Assembly (NCBI GenBank): GCA_033439255.1
Contig: CM065883.1
Location: 2,728,001-2,792,000, forward strand
Reading direction: 5' to 3'
Length of the DNA stretch: 64,000 nucleotides
DNA from: Hericium rajendrae
Taxonomy: Eukaryota > Basidiomycota > Agaricomycetes > Russulales > Hericiaceae
This document shows positions 34,248-45,893 of the stretch, in pieces. The notes beneath the pieces are model-generated. The model saw nothing but the letters and a program-made list of their open reading frames with translations. It was not told where the DNA came from and searched no databases. Each line of letters begins with the position of its first letter. The first letter of the stretch is position 1. The translations under genes were made by a program, and so were the position numbers.

Positions 34248-35345
34248 TCACTCTTCGCTCTGCGCATCGCCATCTAGCTGATAGGGTTCAAGGTACCCCT
34301 CGGGAACCAGAGCGTGCCCGCCGCCCTCCCCCCTCTCCACGATCGCCCATCCAACACCACCCCCGCGCCCGACAACTCTGACGATCTGGTCCTCTTCCAA
34401 CTGCATCTCGGCAGTGCCCTCCGGCTCGAACCCAAAGAGCGCGCGATAGAGCCCAGGCAACAGCGGCCCGTCCGGCTGCGCGTCCTCTGCGGCCTCATCA
34501 TCGTCCCACTCCTCGCTCTCGCTCTCGCCCTCCGGCGGCCACTGCGCATAAGGGTCCTCACGCTCGTGGTCCGGCGTCGCCACAAAATTGCGCTCAAAGT
34601 CGCCCTGGCTGGGCCCCGCGTCCGCGCCGCCCCAGCCCTTCTCGCCGGCGCCACCACCGCCACCACCAAACCAGCCCGCCAAACCGCCCCACCGGAAGCC
34701 GCCCCACCCGCTCCTGCGCCGCCCGTCATCATCATCGTCCGATACGCCGGACGACGCAGTCGACCACGTCGAGAGCGGGCGCTGCAGGCGGCGGTTCGGA
34801 CGCGGCGCGTCGGGACCGAGGCCCGCATGGCGGTCATCGGTCGGCGCGAACGCAAAGTCGCGGATCTTGACAAGCAGCGCGCGGCGCTTCGGCTTCGTGG
34901 GCGTTGTCGGCTCCGGCGTGGCCCGATCTACGGACGCGAAGGAGGGCGTCTTGGAGACGCGGCGCGGCTGCAGCTGCGTGGAGGCGGGGCGCGAGCGCGT
35001 GGACGAGTGGCGGGAGAGCGCGGCGGACGTGCGGCGGGACTGGGCGGGCGAGGGCGGGGCGGGGCGCGAGGAGGTGAGGGAGGCGGAGTTGCGTGCGTGT
35101 TGCAGGGCGGAGGCGGGGGAGGGATCGGGCGCCGGGGGCGAGGAGGTCAGTTGGGACTGCGGATCTGCCGGGGCTTGTGGCTGCCCTTTGGAGAGCATCG
35201 TGGCATTCGGTCGTGGGGTTATGGGTGAGGTAGCGGCGAGGTTTATCGTCGTATCTGCGTCGACACCCAGTTCGGATGGAGAGGGGATGGAGACACTGGG
35301 TGCGTCGTTTGCGAGGCCGAGGGCCGTGTCGGCTGTTGAGGGCAT
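34248..35345 (-). CDS. SH3-domain protein with disordered N-terminus
   Basis: A single long exon encodes at least 365 residues. The C-terminal 60 residues form an SH3 domain: LYRALFGFEPEGTAEMQLEE (ALYDFEPE-like start), then DQIVRVVGRG, GWAIVERGEGGGHALVPEGY and LEPYQL (the ALVPxxY end of SH3). Upstream lies a Ser/Pro/Arg-rich region, a conserved-looking KRRALLVKIRDFAFAPTDDR, a Trp/Gly-rich patch (GWGGFRWGGLAGWFGGGG) and an acidic segment. The frame stays open upstream of the listed ATG to about 35528 with protein-like sequence (PPPVPGAHEFALVQPPKRTK), so the true start is probably in a small upstream exon. SH3 domains bind proline-rich peptides; partner and role are unknown. The opposite strand shows long GC-driven frames that I reject. 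Confidence 0.8.
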   Translation of the reverse strand: MPSTADTALGLANDAPSVSIPSPSELGVDADTTINLAATSPITPRPNATMLSKGQPQAPADPQSQLTSSPPAPDPSPASALQHARNSASLTSSRPAPPSPAQSRRTSAALSRHSSTRSRPASTQLQPRRVSKTPSFASVDRATPEPTTPTKPKRRALLVKIRDFAFAPTDDRHAGLGPDAPRPNRRLQRPLSTWSTASSGVSDDDDDGRRRSGWGGFRWGGLAGWFGGGGGGAGEKGWGGADAGPSQGDFERNFVATPDHEREDPYAQWPPEGESESEEWDDDEAAEDAQPDGPLLPGLYRALFGFEPEGTAEMQLEEDQIVRVVGRGGGVGWAIVERGEGGGHALVPEGYLEPYQLDGDAQSEE

Positions 35346-35954
35346 CAGTGGCGTGTTCTCTGCGAGCGGGCTCGTCTTGGACTTGGTCCGTTTCGGTGGC
35401 TGAACGAGAGCAAATTCGTGCGCTCCTGGAACAGGGGGTGGTATGAACGACGATGAAGGAGATGGAAATGGAGACGAGGAAGGCAGACGGTCGACAGAGA
35501 GCGAGAGAGTCGGGTGATCTAGGCTGCGTCAGAGACGAACGACGCGTTAAATATGGAATCGGAGACGCCACCTTTTGTTTCAGAAGCAGAGGACATGAAT
35601 GAACTCGACTTCGCACAATCGATATTCGTTCTTTCACGTCTGCAACGGCGCGTTGCCAAGGGCTTCGGCGTCAAGTTGTAACCAGTTCGGCAGAATCTGG
35701 TGCGTCTGTTGCGCCCTATGTCATTCGCTCTTATTTTGAAGGACGATACTCACGGCAAGTCAGTAATCACAGTCCGCGGAGACTTGGAGTCTCGCGATAC
35801 GGAGCAGCTGTCGTCGTCGTCGTGGCCAGCGAGCTCTGAGGTCGTCGCTCTGAGTAGGAATTGTTCAGACAATTTCAAACATGGGACTTATCTAACCTAT
35901 TTCCGGGTCTGGTTGATTTTCGGAGATTCAATATAAGTTTTTGATAAGTCCTCC
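35346..35954. other. 5' region of SH3 gene and intergenic
   Basis: The part up to about 35528 is probably coding or leader of the SH3 gene (open minus-strand frame). From there to 35954 I see no gene. Confidence 0.4.
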
Positions 35955-37084
35955 AACAGAGCAATTATCGACCTGGTATCTTTCTTCCACTCAGACCGTC
36001 ATGCAGCAGCGGATCAGGCTGTCTCGACAATATACTGCTGGATACCGCCAAAGGCTATACGCTTCCCCATGTGTCTCGTACGTGTCCATCTCAGTCGCTA
36101 TGCATTAAGTATCATACTTCTCGGTGCGCACGCGGCCGCCAGCAACTGCCAATGAACTAAACCTCGTGAGCGTCGGTCATATGCATGATGTATCTTAACT
36201 TTCGAGACCAGATCTTCGTAGCTGTGTCTCCAATGAAGAAATTCTGATCCCTCCTTTTTCAGCCCGTTCAATAGGGCATCGGCCATCTTCATTCTTTTTG
36301 ATGCACACGAGATTTCTGCTGGTTTCGTTTTCGATGGTATCACTCACTTACTAATGAAGAGCTGGATTTCATTTGCGAGCAGACGTGTCTCAGGAAGCGC
36401 ATACCCGCGAAGAAGAGGCAAGGCAAGCCTAGCGGTCTTCCCGTCTCTGCTATAGGTTTACACTCGACTTGTGTAGCTGATGCTTGTCTCTCTCCTCGAT
36501 GCCGAACTCTTCTTGATAACTCGCTCCATGCGCGGGCCTATACCAATCAATGCGGTTGACGCGATGACTTCAAAGGTAAGCCATATGCACAAGTTATAGA
36601 CTGTCGCTGACCCTGTTCTGTATGGTTTTCAGAACTAGCGCCGTATCAAGCCGTTTGTTACCGGAGAGAAAGATACAAGGAATGATTCGCTCTACGAGAC
36701 TCACCCGAAGTACTCTTTGACAACTCGGATCACTCCGCTTTCGGGCTGCGTACTCATGCCGCCAATGAAATTGTGAGCATGTTCAGCCTTCCCACCTCCG
36801 TCGACCAGGTGATATACATCACATCCTTCTGAGACATGGTAGGCATTCTTCAATTGTGGATCGCAGCCGCTCTGTTCATACCATGCATATAAGTACGCCT
36901 GCGCTATTAACGGTGTAATATATCCGATTTACGAGCTTCGCATGAGGACAACTTAACTTCGCTGGCGAAGGTGGGTAGATCAACAACTACATATATACAT
37001 TTAGAGTACTTGAAACGACTGCGATGCTCAGATCCACCAAGGCACGCAGATTTCAGGTCAACTAGTCACCATTGCGGACGGCAG

Positions 37085-37632
37085 GCTATCATGGGTATCG
37101 GTACACTGCTTCGCCGTTCCACTTCAATGTGGAGTCGACGATTGAATCCTTCAACGTGGTCAAAGGCACGAAGAGCGACGCCGAGCTGGCCTTTATCGGC
37201 GTCGTGTAGGTCGACATGCACGACGTAGTGTATCGCAAGCGGACGTTCCGGCAGCTCAGAAGGCTGAGGCTAGCAGGGAGAGAATCATCGTCAGCGCATG
37301 TATGCTCTCGCCTGATTTAGCGAGGATCTGAGCCTTTTATTACAGGGATGCATGTACTACTGGGAGGAGATCAGTAAGCTTTCGTACCTCTCAGCGAACA
37401 ATATCTAATATGGCTCAGAGTCGCTAGCCGCAGTCGATGTCGCCAACTCGTTGCAGTACCCACTCATCACAACACCATGGACCAGCCGGACGCAACGAAG
37501 GAAATGAAAGGAGGATATGATCGACTATGCCACCAACAAGTGTGACCACGTTCTTGGCATTCAATTCCGCTCGCTGCCGGATTCAGCCAGATATTTCCTA
37601 ATCGATTTCAAGGCGCACGGATTGGCGCAGTG
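37085..37632 (+). pseudogene. SDR reductase pseudogene A
   Basis: Fragments of the SDR family seen at 16.4-20.1 kb are present on the plus strand: TASPFHFN, then directly FNVVKGTKSDAELAFIG, and a C-terminal DYATNKCDHVLGIQFRSLPD with FLIDFKAHGLAQ. The central exons with the active-site YxxxK are missing, and frameshifts and stops interrupt the rest (for example a stop just after AFIGVV). It cannot encode an enzyme. The same internal deletion is shared with pseudogene B. Confidence 0.75.
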
Positions 37633-37931
37633 TGCGGTGAGATAATGATATTACCTAGACACAATTGTATGTACAGTACGTATAATATCGCAGCCCATGG
37701 AGTTTGTGAGGCCAGCACCCTCAACATGCCGGAGATATGGAGATCCCGAAAGCAAAAAATGTGTTGGGCAGATTGAGGTCATCTGGTAGTACTGTATTCC
37801 GATGAGGCCAATAGTACCTATCCATACAACCATTGTATTTGAACGTCAAGAAATCACTAATCATATCCACAGAAGGACTTTAAGGAACAGATACTCGAGA
37901 GCTCGCAAATCGTCAGCAAACATGAACGAGA

Positions 37932-39372
37932 CTACACGTGAGGCAGGAACGTCGTCCACCGAACTGTATCAAAGACGCCTGCAGGTAAGCAACGAAGTCC
38001 GATGAACATCTCGACGAATATGAAACCACGAGACACGATGTACAAGACTGAAACAAGTATCCACACGATACGGTCTATACGGTCTTCGATCTGGGTCGGA
38101 AGGCTGGCAACAAGGTCCGAGCCTGACAACATCATAACAACACCAGGGAGAGAAGTCAGGATTGATGCTATGCGCCATAACCATTTCTCGGCGATGGAAG
38201 GAAAGACGAAGTTCCATGCCAGGCAATGCCACCCGCCATATAACAGACAAACCAATGTCACCGTCACCGTTTCACGAAAATCATCATCTGTTACCCGGTC
38301 AAGCCAAACTTGCTTCAGTGGCTTCTTAACAACTTCGAGTAATCTTTCCCGTTCCTCAATTGCTACATCCCTGGCCGGCGTGTCAACATGCGCATCCAAT
38401 TCCTCGCCATCGCGAGATATGCCGCGAGTCTCCCAAGAAAGAACTTCCAAAGGCATCAGAACATCCTTCGGTTTGTACCAGAAGAGGCCATTAAAAGCGA
38501 TGGCGATGAAGACATAGCCGATGGTGCCGATCTCGAGCGTCGACATGGGGAGATGTTGGATGGCGCGTGCAAGGCATTGGATAGCCAGCCAGAGGGCCTG
38601 CGCGCAGGTGAGGGTTTTACCGAGAGCATCCGATTTGCTCTTGTCGCGTATCTCTGTGGCGCGGGAGGGTTGTGGCGGTATCGTCTTGTCTTTAATTAGC
38701 TCCACGATTTTGCGGGCGTGAACCGGCTCCCCATTGTGAGTGAATCCTCCCATTTCTGAGAAAAAACCGTCATCCATGGTCCACACGTCTGTTCCGGAAA
38801 GCTCTCCCTCTTGATTGACGTGTCTCATGGCCTGATAAGCTCGGGACCATCCTTCGACAACGTACATCAAGAGACATTCTGGAACGAGAAGCGTTATAAG
38901 CATCCAGAAAAATTTCCAGGAAATCCTCTTTTCCCGTTCACAGGCGAAGGGGTGATTGTAAAAATATGTGAATTCTTTTTTTGTTGGTAGATCAAGATGA
39001 AGTGACGTCCACGCGCAGAGACCCAGCGTGGTGAGGCAGGACCAAAGGATGCCAAACGTCCCGCGCCCCGCAGGATCGGGTACGAATCCAAGCATGGTCA
39101 TATTTGCAGTCTGCCATGCTGTCAGAAAAAGGAATGGATAAAATATACGATCAACAGCGCACCATTGTGAAGGTTCAGCAATCAAAAACGGACGTTGGTG
39201 AACGTGAATGTGGATGGCGATGACTGTCAGGTCAACGGATCTCCCTGTTTTCAAAGAATGAGAACGGTTTCCAAAGGAAAGAACAGGCGTGCATAACGAC
39301 AGTACCTTGAAGTTCAGATTGTGGATGCGGCGGCGACGGCTGGAGTGGTTGCAATAGGTGCTGCCACGGCAT
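37932..39372 (-). CDS. Multispan membrane protein of an uncharacterised agaricomycete family, copy A
   Basis: Exon 1 is 39372-39306 (MPWQHLLQPLQPSPPHPQSE) and exon 2 is 39244-37932; the 61-nt intron (GTACTG..CAG) keeps frame. The product has 459 residues. Hydrophobic segments include FYPFLFLTAW, FGILWSCLTTLGLCAWTSLH, FFWMLITLLVPECLLMYVV, GTIGYVFIAIAFNGLFWYK, TVTLVCLLYGGWHCLAW and IVWILVSVLYIVSRGFIFVE. Between segments are conserved TMDDGFFSEMGGFTHNGEPV and DALGKTLTCAQALWLAIQCL. I know this pattern (RGTFGILWSC..CAWTSLH) as a large fungal family without a known function. No disabling change was seen. Relatives: copy B at 41.4 kb and a fragment at 8.6 kb. Confidence 0.8.
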
Positions 39373-40695
39373 GAAACTTGCGGAGAAATGGCCGTACATA
39401 TAATATTGCAATTATTTCTGATATTCCTAGATTATGGTGTCCGAGGCCCTTCCATCCTCTCAGGAACCCTGTTCAATAGACTATTATTTTGTTTAAGTCA
39501 GTGTTCATTCATTCGATAGAGCAATCGTCGACCTGGTATCTTTCTTCCACTCAGACTAAGCAGCAGCTACAGTCTAGTAAACGGAACTCAAATTTCGCGC
39601 CTTAGAATCGCTGAGCAGTAACGAGAACCAGGTCGTCGTGTACTGCGACAGAATTACTGCTGGATATCGTCAAAGGCTATGTGCTGCACCACGCATCTCG
39701 TACGTGTCCGTCTCAGTCGCTATGCAATATTACTTATAGTTCCCGATACGCACGCGCCCGCCAGCAACTGCCACTGAACTGAACCCTCGTCGGCTTCGGT
39801 CATACGTATCACTAACGTCCGAGACTGCAGATCTTTGCAAGTAGCTGTGTCTCCAATGAAGGAATTCTGAACCCGTCCTCTGCAATGCATTCAACAGATT
39901 ATCTGTCATCCTCATCCTTTCGAGGCGTACGAGATTTTTACTGGTTTCATTTTTGATGATGTCACTTATGTAGTGAAGAGCTGGACTTCATTTGTGACTC
40001 GTGAGGCGAAGTTTCTGCCATAGGTTTATAGCCTTCCTCATGTCGGGATTTCGTCTCCCTCGATTCCGTTCTCTTCTTGACCGCGTCCCTGCTATCCATG
40101 GCAAGCTCACACCAGTCAACACTATCGGCGCGAGGACTTCAAAAGTAAGCCATGCACACAAATCACAGACTGTCGCTGACTCTGTTCTGTAAGGTTGCCA
40201 TTGCGAACTAGCGCCGTATCAAACTTTTGCTACCGGGAAGGTTAAGTACAAGATATGACTCGCCTTACAGACTACCCGAAGTGTTCTTTGACGACTCGGG
40301 CCACTCAGCTATCGGGCGACGTACTCGTGCCGCCAATCAAATCGTGAGCATGCTCGGCCTTTCCACCTCCGTCGACCCAGTGTTTTGTGTCACATTTTTC
40401 TTTGGGCATGACGAGGATCCGATCGCGGATCGGAGCCGCTCCGTTGATAAACCATGCAGCTGAGCACACCTGCGCTATGAACGCTAACGTCTCGAGGAAA
40501 TATTGGGAAATCATGAATTATAGAGGCTCATGATCCTACGGCGGCCGGGCAGCGCCTAAGGACTATGCATTAACCTCCGTTGGTTAAGATGGGTGGGCCC
40601 ACAATCACATATCCAGAATACCGGCTGCGACGCTCAGACCTACCCGAAGCCCACAGATTCCAGATCAATTAGCCTCCGTTGCCGATGACAGGCTG

Positions 40696-41230
40696 TCAAG
40701 GGTGTCGATCGCGTGGACTACATAGCTTCACCGTTCCACTTTAATGCGAAGTACACGCTTGAATTCTTCAACGTGGTCAAAGGCACGAAGAGCGACGCCG
40801 AGTTGGCTTCCATTGGCGAAGCATGGGTTGACGTGCGCGACCTAGCGCAAGCACATGTTGTAGCAGCTCAGAAGGCTGAGGCTGGCGGGGAGAGAATCGT
40901 CGTTAGCGCAGGTATGGCCTCGCCTTTTAATGTTGCGATTGAAGGGATCCTGAGTCTCGTAATGCAGTGCCCTATCACTGGCATGAGGTCGGTAAGTTTC
41001 TGTATCTCTTGCAGCATGTCTTCTAGTGAACAAAATTCTGATTTAAGGTCGCCGGCCGCAGTCGACTTGGCCGACTCGCTCCAGCTGCTGCCCGTTACGG
41101 ACGTTGTCAATGGCCAGCCTAACGCGGCACGCGAAATGGGGAATGTGATCGCATTCACAGCATCCGGTCCCACTCGCTGCAGGATACGATCCAGGATATC
41201 CTGGTTGATTGCAAAAGAGGGTATAGTTTA
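40696..41230 (+). pseudogene. SDR reductase pseudogene B
   Basis: From the plus strand: IASPFHFNAKYTLEFFNVVK, GTKSDAELASIGEAWVDVRD and LAQAHVVAAQKAEAGGERIV with VSAG. This part is open and close to SDR copy 2 (18.65-20.13 kb). The Rossmann start and the central catalytic exons are absent, and the downstream part (near 41.05-41.22 kb) is only recognisable in pieces. It is better preserved than pseudogene A but still lacks both cofactor loop and YxxxK. Confidence 0.75.
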
Positions 41231-41406
41231 GAGATATGGACATCCGGAAAGCCGGACGGAAATGCTTTTGGAAGCATGACATCGTCCTGCTCATATTTAA
41301 TTCCAATGACGCCAAGAAGGCCACAAATCATAACATAATTATTTACATAGGACTGTGAGGAACAAAGACTCGAGAGCCGCCACATCATAGGTAAATATGA
41401 ACGAAA

Positions 41407-42615
41407 TTACACGTGAGGTATGAAGGCCATCCACTGAACTGTATCGAAGACACCTGCAGGTAAGCGACGAAGTCCGATGAACATCTCGACCATAATGAAT
41501 ATACGAGAGAAGCAGTACATAACGAGAGAGATGACAAAGATGACAAGTAAGACAACATATACCAGCTGAGCGATAAAATCCGGTACCAGGTCGTCAAGGA
41601 ACCTCGGAGTCCTAGAAAAAACAGCGGTTCCCACGACAAGCATGAAATACCCAAGAGCAGTCACGATGGATCCTATACGCCATAACCATTGCTCGGCGAC
41701 AGATGGAAATGCAAAGTTCCATGCCAAGCAGTGCCACCCGCCATATAATGCACAAACCGATATTGGTACTATGACCATCACAAGATCTTCAACTGCATCT
41801 TTTGTTAAATGGTCGAACCAAGCTTCCCATCGAGTTGGTGACTTCCTGCCAGAAAATAAGGAGTTCTCTTCCTCATTATCTGCGACGTCTCTCGCTGATA
41901 TATCAACAGATGCATCCGGCTCCTCTCCATCGGGAGACGTCCCGCGAGTGCCCCACGGACACACTTCCAGGGGTATAAGGACGTCCTTTGGTTTATGCCA
42001 ATAGAGGCAATTGATAGTGATGGTAATAAAAACGTAGGCGACGGTGCTGAGCTCGAGCGTCGATAGGGGAAGATGTTGGATGGTGCGAGCAAGACATTGG
42101 ATAGCGAGCCAGAGGGCCTGCGCACAGGTCAAGGTTTTCCCGAGGGCATCAGACTTGCTCTTGTCACGGATCTCTTGGGCACGGGAGGGCTGTGGGGGTA
42201 TCGTCTTGTCTTGAATTAGTTTTACAATGTCGTTGGCGTCGACAGGCTTCCCATTGTGAGCAAATCCCCCCATGACCGAAAAAAAGCCATCATCCATGGT
42301 CCACATATCCGTGCCACAAAGCTTTCCCTCCCGATTGATGTGTCTCATGTCCTTGTAAGCTTTGCACCACTCGTCAGCGGCTTCCATCAAACCGAATTCT
42401 GGCAAAAAAAGCATTGTAAACATCCAGGTTGTTTTGAAGAAAACCCTGTCGTTTCGATGATAGCCGCCGTGAAGACTATCATCATAGTCGATTTCCTCTT
42501 CCAATGGTAGACCAATATGAAGCGAGGTCCATGCACAAAGGAATAGCGTAGTGAGACAGGACCAGAGGATGCCAAACGTTCCACGTTCCGCAGGATCGGG
42601 TACGAATCCACGCAT
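41407..42615 (-). CDS. Multispan membrane protein family, copy B (N-terminus degenerate)
   Basis: A 402-codon frame from ATG 42615 is parallel to copy A from its residue MTMLGF onward: RGTFGILWSCLTTLFLCAWT, TMDDGFFSVMGGFAHNGKPV, DALGKTLTCAQALWLAIQCL, LYGGWHCLAWNFAFPSVAEQ and FIMVEMFIGLRRLPAGVF. Membrane segments are conserved. Upstream, sequence homologous to the start of copy A is still readable (the CAG acceptor followed by GGAGGCACATTGCC, and WCAADHVF). But the region equivalent to its first exon has no matching ATG and reads into a stop in the needed phase. Either the protein starts at 42615 without the first hydrophobic segment, or the copy is decaying. Confidence 0.65.
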   Translation of the reverse strand: MRGFVPDPAERGTFGILWSCLTTLFLCAWTSLHIGLPLEEEIDYDDSLHGGYHRNDRVFFKTTWMFTMLFLPEFGLMEAADEWCKAYKDMRHINREGKLCGTDMWTMDDGFFSVMGGFAHNGKPVDANDIVKLIQDKTIPPQPSRAQEIRDKSKSDALGKTLTCAQALWLAIQCLARTIQHLPLSTLELSTVAYVFITITINCLYWHKPKDVLIPLEVCPWGTRGTSPDGEEPDASVDISARDVADNEEENSLFSGRKSPTRWEAWFDHLTKDAVEDLVMVIVPISVCALYGGWHCLAWNFAFPSVAEQWLWRIGSIVTALGYFMLVVGTAVFSRTPRFLDDLVPDFIAQLVYVVLLVIFVISLVMYCFSRIFIMVEMFIGLRRLPAGVFDTVQWMAFIPHV

Positions 42616-42900
42616 GATTGTGGCTGTAGTCTGCGGTGCTGTCAGAAATAGGACTGGACAAAAGACATGATCAGCAGCGCACCATTGTGGAGGAGCAATG
42701 GGAACCAGAGATAGACGTTCGCAGATGCGGGTGAGAATGGTTCTCGGGGCAATGTGCCTCCCTGTTTTCAGAGAATGAGAAAGGTTTCCGAGAGAACGAG
42801 CATAACGACAGTACCTTAGAATCAGTGTCGTGGACGCGACGGCAGCGGCTGGAGAACTTGGAAGGCGGCGGCGATAGGTATATAAGTATCACCAAAGATA

Positions 42901-43957
42901 GCAACGAGACATGTGCATGGAGTTCTCCAGCGCCTCGCCCAGATAAGTATATCAACAGGAGAAGTGCACGTTTGTCTTTCGGAATATGGCTCAAATGAAA
43001 TGCGGTGGGCATGCGGCGGTGTTAGGTTATCCCAGAAAGACATCTGGCATGTGTTGCTTGACTGTTTCGAGACTTGGAAGATGAACGGATTCGAATGGAA
43101 CATTGGAAATCACACAGACGCCCACATTCGACACATTGTAAGCCTTCCATTGCGATCGGGCAGGGCGATAGTCGACCATGCTGGATCGTCGGCCAGAATT
43201 CATGCTTTATGAGCTGTCGTGCGGCTAACGTTCCTGCGCGAGGATGTTGTTTGAATTTATTGACTTTCAGATATTAAGAGGAGCTCCGGACGGGAGCAGT
43301 TGTGAAGGGAAGGGGTCGGACGTTCTGAGATGCGTGGTGCTAGGTGAGGCCCAAGAGGGCCCAAGGCATTGGAGTCAACATACTACTCACATCGACCCGG
43401 CAACATCAGCAAAAGCGTGAAAAAAATGTAAAGGCTTACAAGGGTATGTAAGGGTATGTAAGGGTTCCAATCCTTGCCGTCAGGTAAGGAAGCTGCATTT
43501 CGTCACCAAGCAATATACGCACGCCTTATGGATTTGCCAACCTCCCCATCCTGCCCAAAGCTCATCAGTCCGGCCAAGCCTTACCCGCAGACGAAACTTG
43601 TCCGTCAACATGGCATGCGTGCATTTCCATATGGGCTTTGGCCGGCATTGCAAATGACGCAAGGGAGCTCTAGGAGATTTTACTATTCTTATTTATTTAT
43701 TATCCCAGTTGACAGAAATGAAGAATTAAAATCAAGTATATTTCTCGTAGCAACGAACTAATCTAAAATAAGTACATAGTAGCTATCTACGACATGCATC
43801 TAAGTATAAATGCAAAGCGACCATCGCTATGTACGACGACATACCGTCGCACACTGCGTCAGCCGAGAACTAGACCGTCTTGAGACCGTCCCGAGACCGT
43901 CCCGAGGATTTCAGGCAGCCGCAGGCAAGCGCCGCCGCCGTTGCAGGATGGCCAGCA
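42901..43957. other. Intergenic
   Basis: This 1.06-kb stretch has no supported gene. It includes GTATGTAAGG repeated three times near 43440-43465 and a triple GAGACCGTC word near 43880-43905 at the left edge of the next repeat region. Confidence 0.4.
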
Positions 43958-44019
43958 CAAGGGGGTCTCGGGATTTTGTAGGAGGACCGGGGGTCGATTT
44001 ACTCCAGAACGCTTAGGCT

Positions 44020-45620
44020 CGGTCAGCCCCTCCTCTAAGCGCCGGAGGGGCTTGTAACAAAGTCCTTATCTTGTAGGGGGTAGGGTAGGTAGCCTTATCT
44101 CGCAGTAGATAACGCCCGATTAGGGAAATCTAAGTGAGATTGGATTACATAAACCCCGGAAGCGAGCTCGGAGATGAGATAGCGAGGAACTTGATCGAGT
44201 GCGAGTCGACGCCGTGTGCAGTGCCGTCGCTCTCCCTCGAACGTCGGCCACCAGCAGCACCATCAACAAGTACTACGCGTGCGCCATCCATAGTACACAG
44301 ACGCGTTCCACGTCACGCACCACCGCGCGACAGCCCTCCCTTCTCCGCGTCTTGTGCGCGGCCCCAACAGCCCGTACGCACCCTCACCGCACTGACGTGT
44401 GCTCGCTACAGCAATCGCGCAGCGCCGACAGACGATCCGCTAGCGTCAGCGACGCCGCACACGCGCCGTCAGCGGCGCGCGTATGCGTGTGCTGCGTCAC
44501 GCCTGGCCCAATTCGTGTGCGCACGCAACCGTGCCCGACCTGGCATACGGTCTCCATTCTCCACAACACCCCGCGTCCATTTATGTCCCCCGTGCGCCCT
44601 TTCTTCGCCGCCGCCTCGTGCTCAGCAGGCCAGCGCACCGACCGCACCACGCGCGAGCACACCTTTGTTCTGCACGCCATCGACGAACATCCGCGCTCAG
44701 CGCCCCAGCGCGCCCGCACGCAATACCCTGCCCGTGCGTACAACGCCCCGTGCCAATGCGTTGGCACCCAGAATGGCCATGCATGTCAGCGACTGCATGC
44801 ACATGCCCGCGCGCAACCCCGCCAGCGCACAAGCACCAGCACACGCACGGCACGCACACTGATACGGCACGCACACTGGTGACTGCACGCGGCTACCCAT
44901 GGCCCCGCCGACACGCAGGCTACCGCTCACGACCTCGCCAATGCGCGTACGATGCACCGTGCTCGCTCAAATGGCCCACAACCTGCACCCCATTCCCCGC
45001 CCTCGCGCCCCGCGCCACACGCCTCGCGCTCGATGCACAACGTCCCATGCCAGCGAACGACACCCTATATACGTGCGTAATTCCCCCTCTCCTTCAACGC
45101 ACGAAGCGTGCCGCCTTCGCGTGCGCCCTCTGCGCTGCCCGGGCCGCCTCCGCGCGTCCTGCGCCCCGCCCCCCACGTCTCATCGCCGCCGCCGTGCGAG
45201 CCCAGCGCCGTCCACGCGCCTTGTCCATCTTCTGCGCCCTGCTGCACTACCCTACCGAGCGCTTTCGCGTCGTCGACAGCACGAATGCACCCGCTGTGTC
45301 CTTGACATGCGCGCGCGTGCTCTCTGTGGCCCCGCAAGTTTAACGTCGCGCGTGGCTGTACTTGACAGCTTGAAATCATTACTTACATTGTAATTATATG
45401 TATACAGTAGCACTGTTCTGAATGGCAAACTCGACCTGAAAGCAATAGATGCTAGATCTCATCTTATCGGCAGACAGGATCCGTCTCATCTCCGAGCAGA
45501 ATTACATAATCTGTAGTGAGTCTACAAAAGTTTTTGTAGTGCGACTACAAGATAAGCCGGCACCTTCCCGACCCCCCGGGCGCTAACGACTTTGATACAA
45601 GACCCTCACGCGTGGGGTCT
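44020..45620. repeat. Degenerate inverted-repeat element with GC-rich core
   Basis: The left arm (about 44035-44190) and the inverted right arm (about 45460-45610) share GCTCGGAGATGAGA, GATTACATAA-like and TTGTAACAAAGTC-like blocks in mirrored order, with much divergence. A wider inverted pair, CAAGGGGGTCTCGGGAT at 43958-43974 and its inverse at 46959-46975, encloses a larger 3-kb interval. Family not recognised; no transposase. Confidence 0.4.
44199..45393 (+). other. GC-rich, C-biased low-complexity block (not a gene)
   Basis: The plus strand is strongly C- and A-rich (CGCACGC words). As a result several long frames (164 to 286 codons) overlap in different phases on the same strand, all Arg/Ala/Pro/Thr/His-rich, without introns or motifs. 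That is what composition alone would give. It lies between the arms of the inverted repeat. Confidence 0.55.
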
Positions 45621-45893
45621 TGGCATGAGACTACCAGAACGCTGTGGGTAGGGGGACTAACTACCTACGTAATCAGGCACATGTCCGTTTATGGTAACAC
45701 GATTAGGTAAGTGACTATCCACTTTGCCTGCCACAACTGACGGCCCTTTGTGCTAACTGTTCTCATACCCACTCGTGTGGGCCAAGTCGCGCCCGCACCG
45801 TGAGAAGACCAAGGCCGAATGGGCGATGCGCAGCGCAGACGAGAAGAACATCGCCAAGCGAGTTATAAACAACACGCGGCGCTCGTCCATGCT

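Larger units (their letters stand above)
35955..39480. repeat. Segmental duplication unit A
   Basis: The unit starts near AGAGCAATTATCGACCTGGT, which recurs at about 39521 in unit B, and runs to the upstream region of the membrane gene. Order within the unit: a short protein-like remnant (minus, near 36.1-36.3 kb, with GSEFLHWRHSY), an SDR pseudogene (plus), and a membrane gene (minus). Unit B repeats this order. Divergence is visible throughout, with substitutions and small indels. Confidence 0.75.
39515..42900. repeat. Segmental duplication unit B
   Basis: Direct (tandem) counterpart of unit A. It matches in order and orientation from GAGCAATCGTCGACCTGGTA through the GSEFLHWRHSY remnant (about 39.8 kb), the SDR relic and the membrane gene. 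Confidence 0.75.

Noticed and set aside
34314-35403. Plus-strand frames of 271-304 codons opposite the SH3 gene
   Set aside because: They are antisense shadows of a GC-rich coding exon. The minus strand carries the recognisable SH3 domain.
43440-43470. Interstitial telomere-like repeat (GTATGTAAGG three times)
   Set aside because: The unit is not the TTAGGG type usual in fungi and only three copies exist, so it is treated as a short simple repeat.
44134-45393. Plus-strand frames of 164-286 codons as candidate genes
   Set aside because: Several overlap in different phases in a C-rich block, with no introns, motifs or start context; composition explains them.
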